Source: Acidobacteriota bacterium
GTDB lineage: Bacteria > Acidobacteriota > JAAYUB01
Assembly: GCA_017996395.1 (NCBI GenBank)
Contig: JAGOHA010000010.1
Location: 1 to 52,876 of the forward strand
Direction: 5' to 3'
Length of the DNA: 52,876 nt
Under the pieces are notes generated by a model. The model saw only the letters and a program-made list of their open reading frames with translations. It made no database searches and was not told the DNA's origin. Positions 9,191-20,879 of the stretch are shown here, one piece after another. How positions within the stretch are numbered: position 1 is the first letter of the stretch; the number at the start of each line of letters is the position of its first letter. The position numbers and the translations under genes were made by a program.

Positions 9191-9300
9191 GACAATCTTC
9201 CTCGCGCCGCCTCCGGGGCGCGGAACGATCTTCACAATGATTCGCTTTCCGGTGGCTGCGGCCGGCCTTTCAGGCCCGGCCTGGCCACCGGCTAATATCC
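9191..9300. repeat. Right REP-like arm of the RAYT element
   Basis: The inverted copy of the left arm. The outer 54 bp (9247-9300) match 8551-8604 at 52 of 54 positions in reverse complement. The inner hairpin region (about 9191-9233) matches 8615-8650 apart from a small indel and a few substitutions. Confidence 0.85.
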
Positions 9301-9384
9301 CCGCCTCCCTTCGGGATGCGGATCGCGGCGACGAGCCGAATGATCGCCTCCGACACCGGCCTCGACGGCCCATCGTTGGGATAT

Positions 9385-9720
9385 AAAGCCCCCATGGACG
9401 AGTTCGGGAATATCCTGGGGCGGGCGGTGACGGGAGGCGGGGGCGACCTGCCGAGCTCGCTGGCGCTGGTGGTGAGCCGGGCGACGAACCGGCTGGGCGG
9501 CGCCGGATATTACCACGACGTGCTGGGGAACCTGGTGACCATGCCGGCTGCCGACGGCGTCGGGACCGTGAGCATGACCTACCTCGACCAGGGGCACCTC
9601 GGGACGCTCACCGACGCGGCCGGGGTGGTCTGGAAATACTACTACGACGCGGACGGGAAGCGCCGCATCAAGGTGAAGACCGCCGGCGGCGCGGCCACCG
9701 AGCCCGACAGCCAGGGCGGC
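9385..9720 (+). pseudogene. RHS / YD-repeat protein remnant
   Basis: The reading frame contains degenerate RHS repeats (MDEFGNILGR, TNRLGGAGYYHDVLGNL and KYYYDADGKRRIKVKT). There is no signal peptide, no natural start, and none of the long repeat body or C-terminal toxin domain normal for RHS proteins. The frame runs into unrelated sequence before a stop at 9780. It is read as a leftover from a larger gene. The RAYT element ends only about 85 bp upstream. Confidence 0.7.
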
Positions 9721-9780
9721 GTCCGGCACGGCGAACATGCCGCGGCGTGGCGCTCTGGGCGCGTCGTTTCAGTGTGGTGA

Positions 9781-9899
9781 TTCATTTCCCGAATAATTGA
9801 GCCGATCTCCACATCGGGTCGGACATCTCATCACCGCACTCCGCATGCGGCGGATGCGGGGCTCTCGCGGGCCGGGTCTCACCCGGCCGCCGTCTGAAT
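9781..9899. other. Gene-free spacer with GC hairpin
   Basis: No gene is seen. GGCCGGGT-CTC-ACCCGGCC (9870-9888) is a perfect 8-bp hairpin without a T-run on either side, so it is not a convincing intrinsic terminator. Confidence 0.5.
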
Positions 9900-10070
9900 T
9901 TTGATGTCTGAATTCCGGTGCCTAAAATTCGGTGTCCGATGTCCGATTTCCGATGTCCGAGATCCGGGAACGAGCCTCGATGACGATTACGAGCACGATT
10001 ACGATGACGATGACGATTACGAATTACGAGCGCGAACCCTCAATCCTCAACCCTCAACTCTCAACTGTCA
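9900..10070. repeat. Composite intergenic repeat, locus 2
   Basis: Order of modules: GATGTCCGATTTCCGATG units (about 9935-9966), GGGAACGAGCCTCGATG, then GATTACGA/GATGACGA units (about 9980-10030), then CTCAACCCTCAACTCTCAAC (about 10041-10072). It runs into the last codons of moaC. Confidence 0.9.
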
Positions 10071-10567
10071 ACGGATGGGGGAAAGCCTTGGGCCTCATCC
10101 GCGCGGTAGTCGCCGGAGGCGCCGCCGGATTTTTCCAGCAGGCGCAGGTTGTCGATGACGATGGCTTTGTCCACCGCCTTGCACATGTCGTAGAAGGCCA
10201 GCGCGGCCACGGCGGCGGCAGTGAGGGCCTCCATCTCGACGCCGGTGGGACCGGTGCAGCGCACCTCGGTCTCGATGGCCACCCCGTCGGCGGCCACGGC
10301 GATGCGGACGTCCACGTGGCTCAGCGCCAGCGGATGGCACAGGGGGATGAGCTCCGGCGTCCGCTTGGCCGCCAGGATTCCCGCCACCCGGGCCACTTCG
10401 AACGGGTCCCCCTTGGGCAGCTTCAGCTCCCGGACCTTGGCCAGCGTCTCGGGGCGCATCCGCACCCGCACGCCGGCCTTCGCGGCGCGGGCGGTGGCGG
10501 GCTTGGCGCCCACGTCCACCATGCGGCTGCGGCCCTCGGCGTCCCAGTGGGTGAAGTCGTCGGCCAC
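10061..10567 (-). CDS. moaC: Cyclic pyranopterin monophosphate synthase MoaC
   Basis: MoaC converts 3',8-cyclo-7,8-dihydro-GTP to cyclic pyranopterin monophosphate in molybdenum cofactor synthesis. The protein (168 residues) shows conserved family blocks: [39 protein letters not shown] (catalytic-region Lys) and a [12 protein letters not shown] tail. GTG is used as start, with GAGGGG upstream, 10 nt after the guaB stop, so it is probably co-transcribed with guaB. The final residues (about FPPSVDS) fall in the composite repeat and look non-native. No other moa genes are nearby. Confidence 0.93.
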   Translation of the reverse strand: MADDFTHWDAEGRSRMVDVGAKPATARAAKAGVRVRMRPETLAKVRELKLPKGDPFEVARVAGILAAKRTPELIPLCHPLALSHVDVRIAVAADGVAIETEVRCTGPTGVEMEALTAAAVAALAFYDMCKAVDKAIVIDNLRLLEKSGGASGDYRADEAQGFPPSVDS

Positions 10568-10577
10568 GGGCGGCCCC

Positions 10578-12047
10578 TCACTCCTTCGATTCCACGCGGT
10601 AGTTGGGCGCTTCCTGGGTGACCACCACGTCGTGGACGTGGCTCTCGCGGTGGGCGCTCGGGGTGATCTTGATGAACCGGGCCCGCTCGCGGAGGGCCGT
10701 CAGGTTCTCGCAGCCGCAGTAGCCCATGCCGGCGCGCAGGCCGCCGGTGAGCTGCGGGATGAGGGAGCGGAGGCTCCCCTTGTACGGCACGCGTCCCTCG
10801 ACGCCTTCGGGCACCAGCTTGCCGGCCTCGGTGCCGGACTGGAAGTAGCGGTCGGCGCTCCCCTTCTTCATGGCGCCGATGGACCCCATCCCGCGGTATG
10901 CCTTGTAGGAGCGGTTCTGGTAGAAGATGAGCTCGCCGGGACTTTCGTCGGTGCCGGCGAACAGCGAGCCGATCATCACCGACTCGGCGCCGGCGGCCAG
11001 CGCCTTGGTCACGTCGCCCGAGTACTTGATGCCGCCATCGGCGATCACGGGCACGCCGTGGCGGGCGGCCACGCCGGCGCAGTCCATCACCGCGGTGATC
11101 TGGGGCACGCCGGCCCCCGAGATGATGCGGGTGGTGCAGATGGAACCGGGGCCCATGCCCACCTTGATGGCGTCGACGCCGGCGTCGACCAGCGCTTCGG
11201 CGGCGGCGGCGGTGGCCACGTTCCCCACGATGAGCTCGACGGCCGGGAAACGCGCCTTGAACTTGCGAGCCGCATCGAGCACGCTCTTCGTGTGGCCATG
11301 GGCGGTGTCGATGGAGATCACGTCGGCGCCGGCGGCCACCAGCGCCTCGGCCCGCTCCATGGTGTTGGCGGACGCGCCGATGGCCGCGCCCACCAGCAGC
11401 CGGCCGTGGGCGTCCTTACAGGCGCTGGGGAAGGCCATCATCTTCTGGATGTCCTTGATGGTGATGAGGCCCTTGAGGTGGAAGTGCTCGTCGACGATGA
11501 GGAGTTTCTCGATCCGGTACTGGTGCAGGAGCTTCTTGGCCTCCTCCAGCGTGGTGCCCACGGGCGCCGTGACCAGCCGCTCCCGGGTCATCAGATCGGC
11601 CACCCGCGCCTCCATCCGCGTCTCGAAGCGGAGGTCGCGGTTGGTCAGGATGCCCACCAGCTTCGGCCCCTCGGTCACCGGGATGCCCGAGATCTTGTAC
11701 TTCTTCATCAGCTCCAGCGCGTCGGCCACGCGGGCTTCTGGGGCGATGGTCACCGGGTGGAGGATCATGCCGGAGACGGAGCGCTTGACGATGTCCACCT
11801 CGTTGCACTGCTCCTCGACCGTCATGTTCCGGTGGATGATGCCGATGCCGCCCTCCTCGGCCATCGCCTTGGCCATGGCCGCTTCGGTCACCGTGTCCAT
11901 GGCGGCGGACAGCAGCGGGATGTTCAGGCGCAGGTTGCGGGTCAGGCGGGTGGTGATGTCCACGTCGCCGGGCAGCACGGCGGAATAATCGGGCAGCAGC
12001 AGCACGTCGTCGAACGTCAGAGCTTCCTTGGCGATCTTGTCCTTCAT
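10578..12047 (-). CDS. guaB: IMP dehydrogenase
   Basis: Oxidises IMP to XMP with NAD+, the committed step of guanine nucleotide synthesis. The 489-residue protein has a TIM barrel interrupted by a CBS-domain pair (about residues 90-205). The catalytic Cys304 is in GPGSICTTR, the phosphate loop is in [10 protein letters not shown], and the flap is KGSADRYFQ followed by VEGRVPYKG. The ATG at 12047 is chosen because GAGGAA lies 6-7 nt upstream and the protein then begins at the normal place ([13 protein letters not shown]); an upstream in-frame extension overlaps secA. It sits 41 nt after secA and just before moaC. Confidence 0.97.
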   Translation of the reverse strand: MKDKIAKEALTFDDVLLLPDYSAVLPGDVDITTRLTRNLRLNIPLLSAAMDTVTEAAMAKAMAEEGGIGIIHRNMTVEEQCNEVDIVKRSVSGMILHPVTIAPEARVADALELMKKYKISGIPVTEGPKLVGILTNRDLRFETRMEARVADLMTRERLVTAPVGTTLEEAKKLLHQYRIEKLLIVDEHFHLKGLITIKDIQKMMAFPSACKDAHGRLLVGAAIGASANTMERAEALVAAGADVISIDTAHGHTKSVLDAARKFKARFPAVELIVGNVATAAAAEALVDAGVDAIKVGMGPGSICTTRIISGAGVPQITAVMDCAGVAARHGVPVIADGGIKYSGDVTKALAAGAESVMIGSLFAGTDESPGELIFYQNRSYKAYRGMGSIGAMKKGSADRYFQSGTEAGKLVPEGVEGRVPYKGSLRSLIPQLTGGLRAGMGYCGCENLTALRERARFIKITPSAHRESHVHDVVVTQEAPNYRVESKE

Positions 12048-12088
12048 GTCGGTTCCTCGCGCTTTGGGCATCTCCCCCTCCCGTCGGC

Positions 12089-14779
<2,691 letters not shown>

Positions 14780-14873
14780 TGGTGCAACCTGCCCCGGCGG
14801 GGGGAACGCAAACTTTAGCACGATCGCCACGGACTGTCAAACGCTCCGCCCCGAGCGGCCGGACCGGCCGGGG

Positions 14874-15572
14874 CTACGCCAACGGCACCCGGGCCAAGGT
14901 CAGGACGTGGATTGTCTCCACCCCCGCCTCGGTCAGGGCGCGGCAGGCATCGTTGACCGTGGCGCCGGTGGTGAAGATGTCGTCCACGAGGAGCACCGCC
15001 GGCGGGACACCGCGGCGCAGGCGGCGGACCCGGAAGGCGCCCCGGATGTTGGCGGCGCGCTCCGCCAGCCCCAGCGACGACTGGGGCAGAGCCGCCCGGA
15101 CCTTGCGCAACAGCCGCCGGTGGGGCAGTCCCAGACGGCGGGCCAGCCCGCGGGCCAGGAGCTCCGCCTGGTCGTACCCGCGCTGGCGGCGCCGGCGCGG
15201 GTGGAGGGGCACCGCGGCCACGCACGCTCCGGCCGGGAGGCCGCCGTCCAGGCGGGCGGTGTCCGCGAGCAGGCCGGCCAGCGGCCCGGCCAGCCGCGAC
15301 GCGCCGGCGAACTTGAACTGGTGGATCAACTCCCGCAGGGCGCCGGCATATTCACCTGCGCACCGTGCCCGGTCAAACAGGAAGGCGGTCCCGCGACAGG
15401 GCGGGCACAGCGCCTGGGGCGTGGCCAGCAGGTAGCCGCAGCGCGGGCACGCCGCCGTGTCCGGACGCGGGCGGAGCGGCGCCAGGCATTCCCGGCAGAC
15501 GCCCCGCTCGTCCGGCTGGCCGAGGAACGAGCGGCACAGGAGGCAGTGGTCCGGCCAGACCAGGCTGGCCAC
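14874..15572 (-). CDS. ComF family phosphoribosyltransferase-like protein
   Basis: A 232-residue protein with an N-terminal zinc-ribbon region with CxxC pairs (HCLLC, CRECL, CPRCG, CPPC, residues about 9-60) and a type I phosphoribosyltransferase fold. The PRPP loop is AVLLVDDIFTTGATVNDACRAL near residue 195, and VPLHPRRRRQRGYDQAELLA is the usual ComF block. Family members are tied to natural DNA uptake or recycling, but many bacteria carry one without proven competence. The GTG start has no clear Shine-Dalgarno, and the frame is open a little further upstream, so the start is uncertain. Confidence 0.88.
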   Translation of the reverse strand: MASLVWPDHCLLCRSFLGQPDERGVCRECLAPLRPRPDTAACPRCGYLLATPQALCPPCRGTAFLFDRARCAGEYAGALRELIHQFKFAGASRLAGPLAGLLADTARLDGGLPAGACVAAVPLHPRRRRQRGYDQAELLARGLARRLGLPHRRLLRKVRAALPQSSLGLAERAANIRGAFRVRRLRRGVPPAVLLVDDIFTTGATVNDACRALTEAGVETIHVLTLARVPLA

Positions 15573-15638
15573 GGTGTGGAGGAAGCGGGCAATCGGTGAC
15601 GGAACGGCGGGGACGGCGAAAACGACCCTCTCCCGGTG

Positions 15639-15995
15639 CTATTCCCTCAGGGTACCTTTCTCTTTCTTTTCCTGGCAGCCGATGCAGTACTTGGCCCAGG
15701 GGACGGCGTTGAGGCGCTTGGTCTCGATGGTGATGCCGCACGCCTGACAGCGACCGAAGCGGCCCCGCTCGATCCGGGCGAGCGCCTCCTGGATGAGGCG
15801 CAGCGTGTTCCGGTCGGCGCTGCTCTTGTTGAAGTAAAATTCCTTGTTGTACGCGCTGGAGGCCACGTCGGCGATGTCGCTGGGATCCTCGTCCACCTCG
15901 CGCCCGGAGTTGTCCGCCTCCTGGACGCTGTCGAGGAGCGCCTGCTGCTTCGCCATCAGAGCCTTCTTGTATTTTTCAAAATCTTTCTTTTGCAT
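15639..15995 (-). CDS. DksA/TraR-type zinc finger regulator
   Basis: A 118-residue protein with an N-terminal coiled coil and a C-terminal zinc finger of spacing CxxC-x17-CxxC (CQACG ... CIGC). An acidic coil tip (DEDPSDIADVA) resembles the DksA tip that enters the RNA polymerase secondary channel. DksA works with ppGpp to adjust transcription. Two starts are possible: 15995 (GGAGCGGGG upstream) and 16016, whose ATG overlaps the rlmH stop as ATGA. The first is preferred because AAAGGAG lies inside the longer version. The gene is in the rlmH-comF-secA cluster. Confidence 0.9.
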   Translation of the reverse strand: MQKKDFEKYKKALMAKQQALLDSVQEADNSGREVDEDPSDIADVASSAYNKEFYFNKSSADRNTLRLIQEALARIERGRFGRCQACGITIETKRLNAVPWAKYCIGCQEKKEKGTLRE

Positions 15996-16012
15996 CCCCG
16001 CTCCATCTCCTT

Positions 16013-16486
16013 TCATTTGTGATACGGCACACGGTGCCGGATGGTGCACGCCCGGAACAGCTGCTCGGCCAGCACCAGCACGGCCAGCTCGTGCGGCAGC
16101 GTCATCTCCGAGAGCGACAGGACAAGGTCCGCCCGCTCCAGGACCCGGTGGTCCACACCGAGGAAACCGCCCACCACGAAGGCCAGCGGGCGGTTGGCCG
16201 GCTCGGCGGTCCGCTCCAGCCAGCGGCTGAAGGCGACCGAATCGAGCCGCCGGCCACCCCGGTCCAGCACGACGCAAAGCGATCCCGCCGGGATCTGGGC
16301 CAGAAAGCGCTCGGCTTCTTCGGCCCGGATGCGATCGCCGGCCCGGGTTTCGTCGGCATACCGCGATTCTTTCAAATGGACCACGCGGAACGGGTGAAAG
16401 CGTCGGATCCGGTCCGCATAATCCGCCACAAGCGCCGCCAGGTCCCGGTTCTTGAACTTGCCGATCATCAACAGCTGCACGTGCAT
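16013..16486 (-). CDS. rlmH: 23S rRNA pseudouridine-1915 N3-methyltransferase RlmH
   Basis: SPOUT-class methyltransferase that modifies pseudouridine 1915 in helix 69 of 23S rRNA. The 157-residue protein shows the trefoil-knot region: VLDRGGRRLDSVAF, then FVVGGFLGVDHRVL, then SLSEMTLPHELAVLVLAEQLFRA. The end RVPYHK is the standard RlmH C-terminus. The ATG at 16486 gives the family start MHVQLLMIGK; an ATG/GTG six codons upstream is not needed. It heads the minus-strand cluster and overlaps a possible dksA-like start by 4 nt. Confidence 0.95.
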   Translation of the reverse strand: MHVQLLMIGKFKNRDLAALVADYADRIRRFHPFRVVHLKESRYADETRAGDRIRAEEAERFLAQIPAGSLCVVLDRGGRRLDSVAFSRWLERTAEPANRPLAFVVGGFLGVDHRVLERADLVLSLSEMTLPHELAVLVLAEQLFRACTIRHRVPYHK

Positions 16487-16559
16487 GCCCGGCGGAAGCC
16501 CCAAAAAGATGACACAATATAATGACAGCCGCGGGGGTTGTCAACATTTTTCGGACTTC

Positions 16560-16680
16560 AATCCTGCCGGCTCGAATACCCGGGGCTCGAGACTCGAGGC
16601 TCGAGACTCGTTCTTCGTTTCTGAGGTCGCAGCAACATCCTCAACTCTGTTCACGAGCCCCGAGCCTCGAGCCTCGAAAA
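16560..16680. repeat. Composite intergenic repeat, locus 3 (short)
   Basis: Only the ACTCGAGGCTCGAG module and its inverse (GAGCCTCGAGCCTCGA) are present, at about 16586-16612 and 16654-16676. They make an inverted pair around about 40 bp that includes CATCCTCAACTC. It lies between the rlmH start and the terminator of the malic enzyme gene. Confidence 0.8.
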
Positions 16681-16709
16681 GAAACGGCCGCCCCGCGTGC
16701 GGGGCGGCC
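16676..16709 (-). terminator. Intrinsic terminator of the malic enzyme gene
   Basis: GGCCGCCCCGC / GCGGGGCGGCC form an uninterrupted stem at 16686-16709. On the minus strand it is followed by GTTTCTTTTC. It lies 27 nt past the stop codon at 16737. Confidence 0.9.
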
Positions 16710-16736
16710 GGGGAGAGGTGTCGGCGCTGCGGCGAG

Positions 16737-18995
16737 CTACATGTGCTTCGAGGCCACCGCGGTGATGGAGGTCAGGTTGACGATCTCGTCCACGGTCACG
16801 TTGTGATGCATCACGTTGACCGGCTTGCGCATACCCAGCAGGATCGGGCCGATGGCGTCGGCCTTGCCCAGGTGCTGGACCAGCTTGTAGGCGGTGTTGG
16901 CGCTGAACAGGTCGGGAAAGATGAGCACGGTGGCGTCGCCCTGGATTTTGGAATGGGGGAAATTCTGCTGGGCCAGTTCGGCCACCAGCGCCGTGTCGGC
17001 CTGCATCTCGCCATCGATGACCAGGTCGGGCCGCGCCTGGCGGGCCATCTCCACGGCCTTCTGGATCCGCAGGATGTCGGCGTTGACCACGGAGCCGAAG
17101 TTGGAATAGGACATGAAGGCCACCTTCGGCTCGATCTCGAAGTAGCGGGCGGCGTCGGCGCTCATGACCGCGATCTCGGCCAGCTCCTCGGCGGTGGGAT
17201 TCAGGTTCACGGTGGTGTCGGCCAGGAACAGGATCCGATCCTTGAGGATCATCATGTAGAGGCCGGCCACGCGCTTGGCGCCGGGCTTGAGGCCGATGAT
17301 CTGCAGCGCCGGCCGGATGGTCTCGGGGTAGGAACAGGTCACGCCGGAGACCAGGCCGTCGGCCAGGCCCTGATCCAGCAGCATGCAGCCGAAATAGACC
17401 GAGTCCTGCATGAGCTTGCGGGCGGTGCGGGGCGTCATTCCCTTGTAGCGGCGCCGCTCGGCCAGCAGCTCAGCGAACGACTCCGCCCGGTCGGATTTCC
17501 GGGGATCGATGATCTCGTAATCGTGGAGCTCCAGGCCCAGTTGGCTGATCTTGTTCTGGATGACCTCCTGATTGCCCAGCAGCACCGGGGTGGCGATGCT
17601 CTCGTCCACGATGATCTGGGCGGCGCGCAGGATCTTGTCCTCCTCGCCTTCGGGGAAGACGATCCGCTGCCGCTTCTCCTTGGCCTTGTTGATGACCACG
17701 CGCATGACCTTCTTCGAGAAGCCCAGCATCATCTCGAGCTGCTCGCGGTACTTCTCGATGTTCTCGTACGGCTTGGTGGCCACGCCCGTGTCGATGGCCG
17801 CCTGGGCCACGGCGGGCGCCTCCCAGAGCAGCACGCGCGGGTCGAACGGCTTCGGAATGATGTACTCGCGGCCGAACGTGAGCTTGATGCCGCCGTAGGC
17901 CTTGATGACCGAGTCGGGCACATCCTCCTTGGCCAGCTTGGCCAGGGCGTGCGAGGCGGCGATCTTCATCTCGTTGTTGATCTTGGTGGCCCGCACGTCG
18001 AGGGCGCCGCGGAAGATGAACGGGAAGCCCAGCACGTTGTTCACCTGGTTCGGGTAGTCGGAGCGGCCGGTGGCCATGATCACGTCGGGGCGGGCGTCCT
18101 TGGCGTCCGGATAGGTGATCTCCGGGTCGGGATTGGCCATGGCGAAGATGATGGGGTTCTTGGCCATCGACTGGACCATCTTCTTGGAGACCATGTCCTT
18201 CGTCGACAGGCCGAAGAAGACGTCGGTGCCCTCCATGGCCTCGGCCAGCGTGCGGGCGGTGGTCGTCGAGGCGTACATCTCCTTGTACGGATTCATGCCT
18301 TCCTTGCGGCCCTTGTAGATGACGCCCTTCGTGTCCAGCATGACGATGTTTTCCCGCACGACTCCCAGGTCGCAGAACATGTTGGCGCAGGCGATGCCGG
18401 CGGCGCCGGCGCCGCAGACGACCAGGCGCACCTGGCTGATGTCCTTCTCGACGATCTCCAGCGCGTTGATGAGTGCGGCGCCGCCGATGATGGCGGTGCC
18501 GTGCTGATCGTCGTGGAAGACCGGGATGTTCATCTGCTGCTTGAGTGTTTCCTCGATGTAGAAGCACTCGGGCGCCTTGATGTCCTCCAGGTTGATGCCG
18601 CCGAAGGTCGGTTCCATGAGCTTAACGCACTTGATCACCTCGTCGGCGTCGTGGGTGTCCAGCTCGATGTCGAACACGTCGATGTTGGCGAACCGCTTGA
18701 ACAGGACGCCCTTCCCCTCCATGACCGGCTTGCCGGCCAGCGCGCCGATGTCGCCCAGGCCCAGCACGGCCGTGCCGTTGGAGACCACCGCCACCAGGTT
18801 GCCCCGGCTGGTGTACTTGAAGACGTCCTCGGGATTCTTCTCGATGTGCAGGCAGGGGATCGCGACGCCGGGAGTGTACGCCAGCGACAGGTCCCGCTGG
18901 GTCAGGCAGGGCTTGGAGGAAATGACCTCGATTTTTCCTGGCTGCCCGAGTGAATGATAATCCAACGCATCCTGCTCACGGATCTTGGCGCACAT
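16737..18995 (-). CDS. maeB: NADP-type malic enzyme with C-terminal phosphotransacetylase-like domain (MaeB type)
   Basis: Decarboxylates malate to pyruvate and makes reduced nicotinamide cofactor. The 752-residue length is normal for MaeB. The N-terminal part (about 1-430) has YTPGVA, the divalent-metal/substrate block [13 protein letters not shown] and a Rossmann motif [15 protein letters not shown]. The C-terminal part (about 430-752) resembles phosphate acetyltransferase ([15 protein letters not shown]); in MaeB it is regulatory, usually sensing acetyl-CoA, and not catalytic. AAGGAGG lies 5-6 nt before the ATG. It is a single-gene unit with its own terminator. Confidence 0.95.
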   Translation of the reverse strand: MCAKIREQDALDYHSLGQPGKIEVISSKPCLTQRDLSLAYTPGVAIPCLHIEKNPEDVFKYTSRGNLVAVVSNGTAVLGLGDIGALAGKPVMEGKGVLFKRFANIDVFDIELDTHDADEVIKCVKLMEPTFGGINLEDIKAPECFYIEETLKQQMNIPVFHDDQHGTAIIGGAALINALEIVEKDISQVRLVVCGAGAAGIACANMFCDLGVVRENIVMLDTKGVIYKGRKEGMNPYKEMYASTTTARTLAEAMEGTDVFFGLSTKDMVSKKMVQSMAKNPIIFAMANPDPEITYPDAKDARPDVIMATGRSDYPNQVNNVLGFPFIFRGALDVRATKINNEMKIAASHALAKLAKEDVPDSVIKAYGGIKLTFGREYIIPKPFDPRVLLWEAPAVAQAAIDTGVATKPYENIEKYREQLEMMLGFSKKVMRVVINKAKEKRQRIVFPEGEEDKILRAAQIIVDESIATPVLLGNQEVIQNKISQLGLELHDYEIIDPRKSDRAESFAELLAERRRYKGMTPRTARKLMQDSVYFGCMLLDQGLADGLVSGVTCSYPETIRPALQIIGLKPGAKRVAGLYMMILKDRILFLADTTVNLNPTAEELAEIAVMSADAARYFEIEPKVAFMSYSNFGSVVNADILRIQKAVEMARQARPDLVIDGEMQADTALVAELAQQNFPHSKIQGDATVLIFPDLFSANTAYKLVQHLGKADAIGPILLGMRKPVNVMHHNVTVDEIVNLTSITAVASKHM

Positions 18996-19160
18996 AATGC
19001 CTCCTTGCGTGGCTCTACGTATAGTTCAGAAATACATGAAGACTAAACGCATTCTATCGAAACCGGAGCAGGTTTGGAAGCAGTATTTGAACCGGGCCTG
19101 ACGGCGGCCGGAGCCGGACGCCGCACCGGGAGGCTGGCGCCTCCGGACAGTCGCCGGTTG

Positions 19161-19169
19161 TGATACAAT
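19161..19169 (+). promoter_or_regulatory. Extended -10 promoter element
   Basis: TGA-TACAAT fits an extended -10 (TGnTATAAT). It lies about 55 bp before the ATG of the helical exported protein gene. No good -35 is seen. Confidence 0.5.
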
Positions 19170-19223
19170 ACCCCCGGTTTTGTCCGCCATCGGTCTTGAA
19201 AACCCTGCCGGATTGGAGGCGTT

Positions 19224-19952
19224 ATGACGCACCGCGCGACACGATTGCTGTTGGTATGCACCCTGACCGCCGGATGCCTGCTGGCCCTGACGGCCGCCGT
19301 CTCGGTCCAAACCTCCCTCCCCGCCGACGCAAAAACATCTGTCGAAGCGGCGTTCGCCCAGGCGAAGGCCGACGACGTGGCCATCCTGGCGCCGAAAAAA
19401 TTCGCCTCCGCCAACAAGCTGTTCAGCAAATACCAGCAGGCGGTGAGGAAGGGCGACAAACCGGACAAGCTCCGCCAGAAAGCCGACCAGGCGATGGCCG
19501 CCCTGAAGGCGGCGAACGATGCCGCCGCATTGACCCGCGTCGCGCTCAAGGACACGCTGCCCGTCCGCCAGGAAGCGCTCGCTTTCGGTGGCAAGATATT
19601 CAAGCAGACGGCGTTCAAGGACGCGGACAAGGCCTTCGCCGAGGCCTGCCAGAAGTGCGAGAAGGACGAGGTGAAGGCCGCCCGAAAGAGTGCCCAGGCG
19701 GCCGAGGAGGAATACCGCAAGGTGACGGTGGAACTGCTCGACGACGTGGTCCTGAAAGACGCCAAGAAGCGCCTCGACACCGCGAGAGACGGCCTGGTGA
19801 AGGAAACCTACAAGGCGGCGGCGCAGCAAGTCGAGGGCGCGAAGAATTACATCGACTCCGTCCGGAAGACGCCTTTCGGCATCGCCGAACTGACCGCCAA
19901 CGTCTTCGACCGGATCCAGAAAGCTTACGAGATCTCCGGATTGAACAAGTAG
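19224..19952 (+). CDS. Exported helical protein of unknown function
   Basis: A 242-residue protein with a signal sequence (MTHRATRLLLVCTLTAGCLL ...) cleaved around LTAAVS. Cys18 follows LTAG, a poor but possible lipobox. The mature part is almost all helix, rich in Lys, Ala, Glu and Asp, with heptad-like spacing (FASANKLFSKYQQAVRKGDK, and AEEEYRKVTVELLDDVVLKD). This is like the helical periplasmic segment found before OmpA domains in some envelope proteins, but no OmpA domain follows. A decayed copy of codons about 152-200 lies at 20661-20809, part of a tandem duplication. Confidence 0.75.
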   Translation: MTHRATRLLLVCTLTAGCLLALTAAVSVQTSLPADAKTSVEAAFAQAKADDVAILAPKKFASANKLFSKYQQAVRKGDKPDKLRQKADQAMAALKAANDAAALTRVALKDTLPVRQEALAFGGKIFKQTAFKDADKAFAEACQKCEKDEVKAARKSAQAAEEEYRKVTVELLDDVVLKDAKKRLDTARDGLVKETYKAAAQQVEGAKNYIDSVRKTPFGIAELTANVFDRIQKAYEISGLNK

Positions 19953-20138
19953 GCCTCGGCGGATCCGTCCGGCGCCGGCCCGTCGCGGCGGCCGGCCGGT
20001 CGCCGCGGAAGCACTCCGGACAACGGATGAATCGGCCGCGGTGGAGCGACATCTCCGCCGCGGCCGATATTTTTCATCCCTTTTGAGATATTTCTCCGGA
20101 CGCGCAAACAGCGCCTTGATTTTCAAGGGGGACGCGCC

Positions 20139-20582
20139 ATGAACTGGCTCTACTTCATCCCGCACGTCTGGGACTCGCCCGACGACCGGACCATCTGGGA
20201 GGATGTGTATATCCTCCCCCTTTTCCCCCGGAGCGGCGACGACGGCTCCTCCGTCTGGCTCACCGTCTACGCCCTCGGCCCTCGCCCCGACAGCCGCGAC
20301 CGGCTGGAACTTGAGCACTACGCCAGATGCCGGCGCAAGCTTCATGGCCGGGACTACATGATCGACCGCCCCATCTGCAACATGTACGTGCGCACCCTCG
20401 ATTTCAACCTGGCCGATCTCCTCTTCTACGCCGGATTTTTCATCTTCGACACCTTCGGCGATCCCGACCCCCGCCTCGTGCCCGGACGCCGCGAGGACTT
20501 CGCCGGCACCAATGCCCACGCCCGCATCGTTGCCGCCATCGTCGGCAAGGTGGCCACAGAGGGGGAGAATTATCGGAACTGA
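20139..20582 (+). CDS. Uncharacterised protein, paralogue 1
   Basis: A 147-residue soluble protein with no signal peptide. I do not recognise the family. Conserved blocks shared with its neighbour at 20880 are MNWLY-IPHVWDSPDDRT-WEDV at the start, the middle GRDY-ID-PICNMYVR, and the end DPDPRLVPGR-EDFAGTNAHAR. About two thirds of residues are identical, and the variable part is the region around 28-60. The start has AAGGGGGAC upstream. Aromatic and acidic residues are frequent and cysteines few. The gene lies inside a tandem duplication, so the pair arose locally. Confidence 0.75.
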   Translation: MNWLYFIPHVWDSPDDRTIWEDVYILPLFPRSGDDGSSVWLTVYALGPRPDSRDRLELEHYARCRRKLHGRDYMIDRPICNMYVRTLDFNLADLLFYAGFFIFDTFGDPDPRLVPGRREDFAGTNAHARIVAAIVGKVATEGENYRN

Positions 20583-20637
20583 GGGTGGCGTTTTGGAAAG
20601 CCATCGGGCTTGACATCGATCCCCGCGCCGCTGAACG
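20565..20637 (+). promoter_or_regulatory. Orphaned promoter copy left by duplication
   Basis: TTGACA (20610-20615), a 16-nt spacer and TGAACG (20632-20637). The 68 nt at 20565-20632 are identical to 21306-21373, which carries the promoter before the zinc-ribbon gene. In this copy the -10 is degraded and no gene start follows. Confidence 0.6.
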
Positions 20638-20660
20638 CTGTAGCAACCCCCTGGGCGAAA

Positions 20661-20809
20661 GGCCGCCCGAAAGAATGCCAGGCAGCCGAGGAGGAATTCC
20701 GCCAAGTGCGGTGGAACTGCTCAACGACGTGGTTCTCAATGACGCCAATAAACGTTTCGAGCCCGCGAAAGGCGGGCTGGTGAAGGAAGCCTGCTCCGAC
20801 GCAGCCGAG
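20661..20809 (+). pseudogene. Decayed fragment of the helical protein gene
   Basis: This stretch aligns with about 19676-19820 of the exported helical protein gene (for example GCCGAGGAGGAAT, GGTGGAACTGCTC and CTGGTGAAGGAA), with substitutions and frame breaks. It starts at GGCCGCCCG, which also occurs at 19676-19684 and in the tail of the second copy (21403-21411 as AGCCGCCCG). It stops near 20809, where about 240 bp of the original are missing. Confidence 0.85.
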
Positions 20810-20879
20810 TTATTCATCCCATCCTGAGATATTTCCCCGGACGGACAAACAGCGCGTTGATTTTCAGGGGGGACGCGCC

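Larger units (their letters stand above)
8551..9300 (-). mobile_element. RAYT element flanked by inverted REP-like palindromes
   Basis: The element consists of a left arm, a transposase gene on the minus strand, and a right arm. The outer 54 bp of the arms (8551-8604 and 9247-9300) are inverted copies with only two mismatches. Each contains a long imperfect hairpin (outer stem CCGGTGGC/GCCACCGG, inner GGCCGGGCCT/AGGCCGGCC). A second, smaller GC hairpin lies inside each arm (about 8621-8650 and 9191-9230). This is the layout of REP-associated tyrosine transposases of the IS200/IS605 superfamily, which act on palindromic ends rather than on conventional terminal repeats. Confidence 0.85.

Noticed and set aside
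8551..9300. Conventional insertion sequence with terminal inverted repeats and target duplication
   Set aside because: The gene is a Y1 HUH transposase and the arms are hairpin-forming palindromes. No flanking target duplication was seen.
9870..9888. Intrinsic terminator
   Set aside because: The hairpin is good but no T-run follows in either direction.
16452..18953. Open frame of about 830 codons on the plus strand opposite the malic enzyme gene
   Set aside because: Antisense shadow of maeB; low-complexity Val/His/Asp-rich translation.
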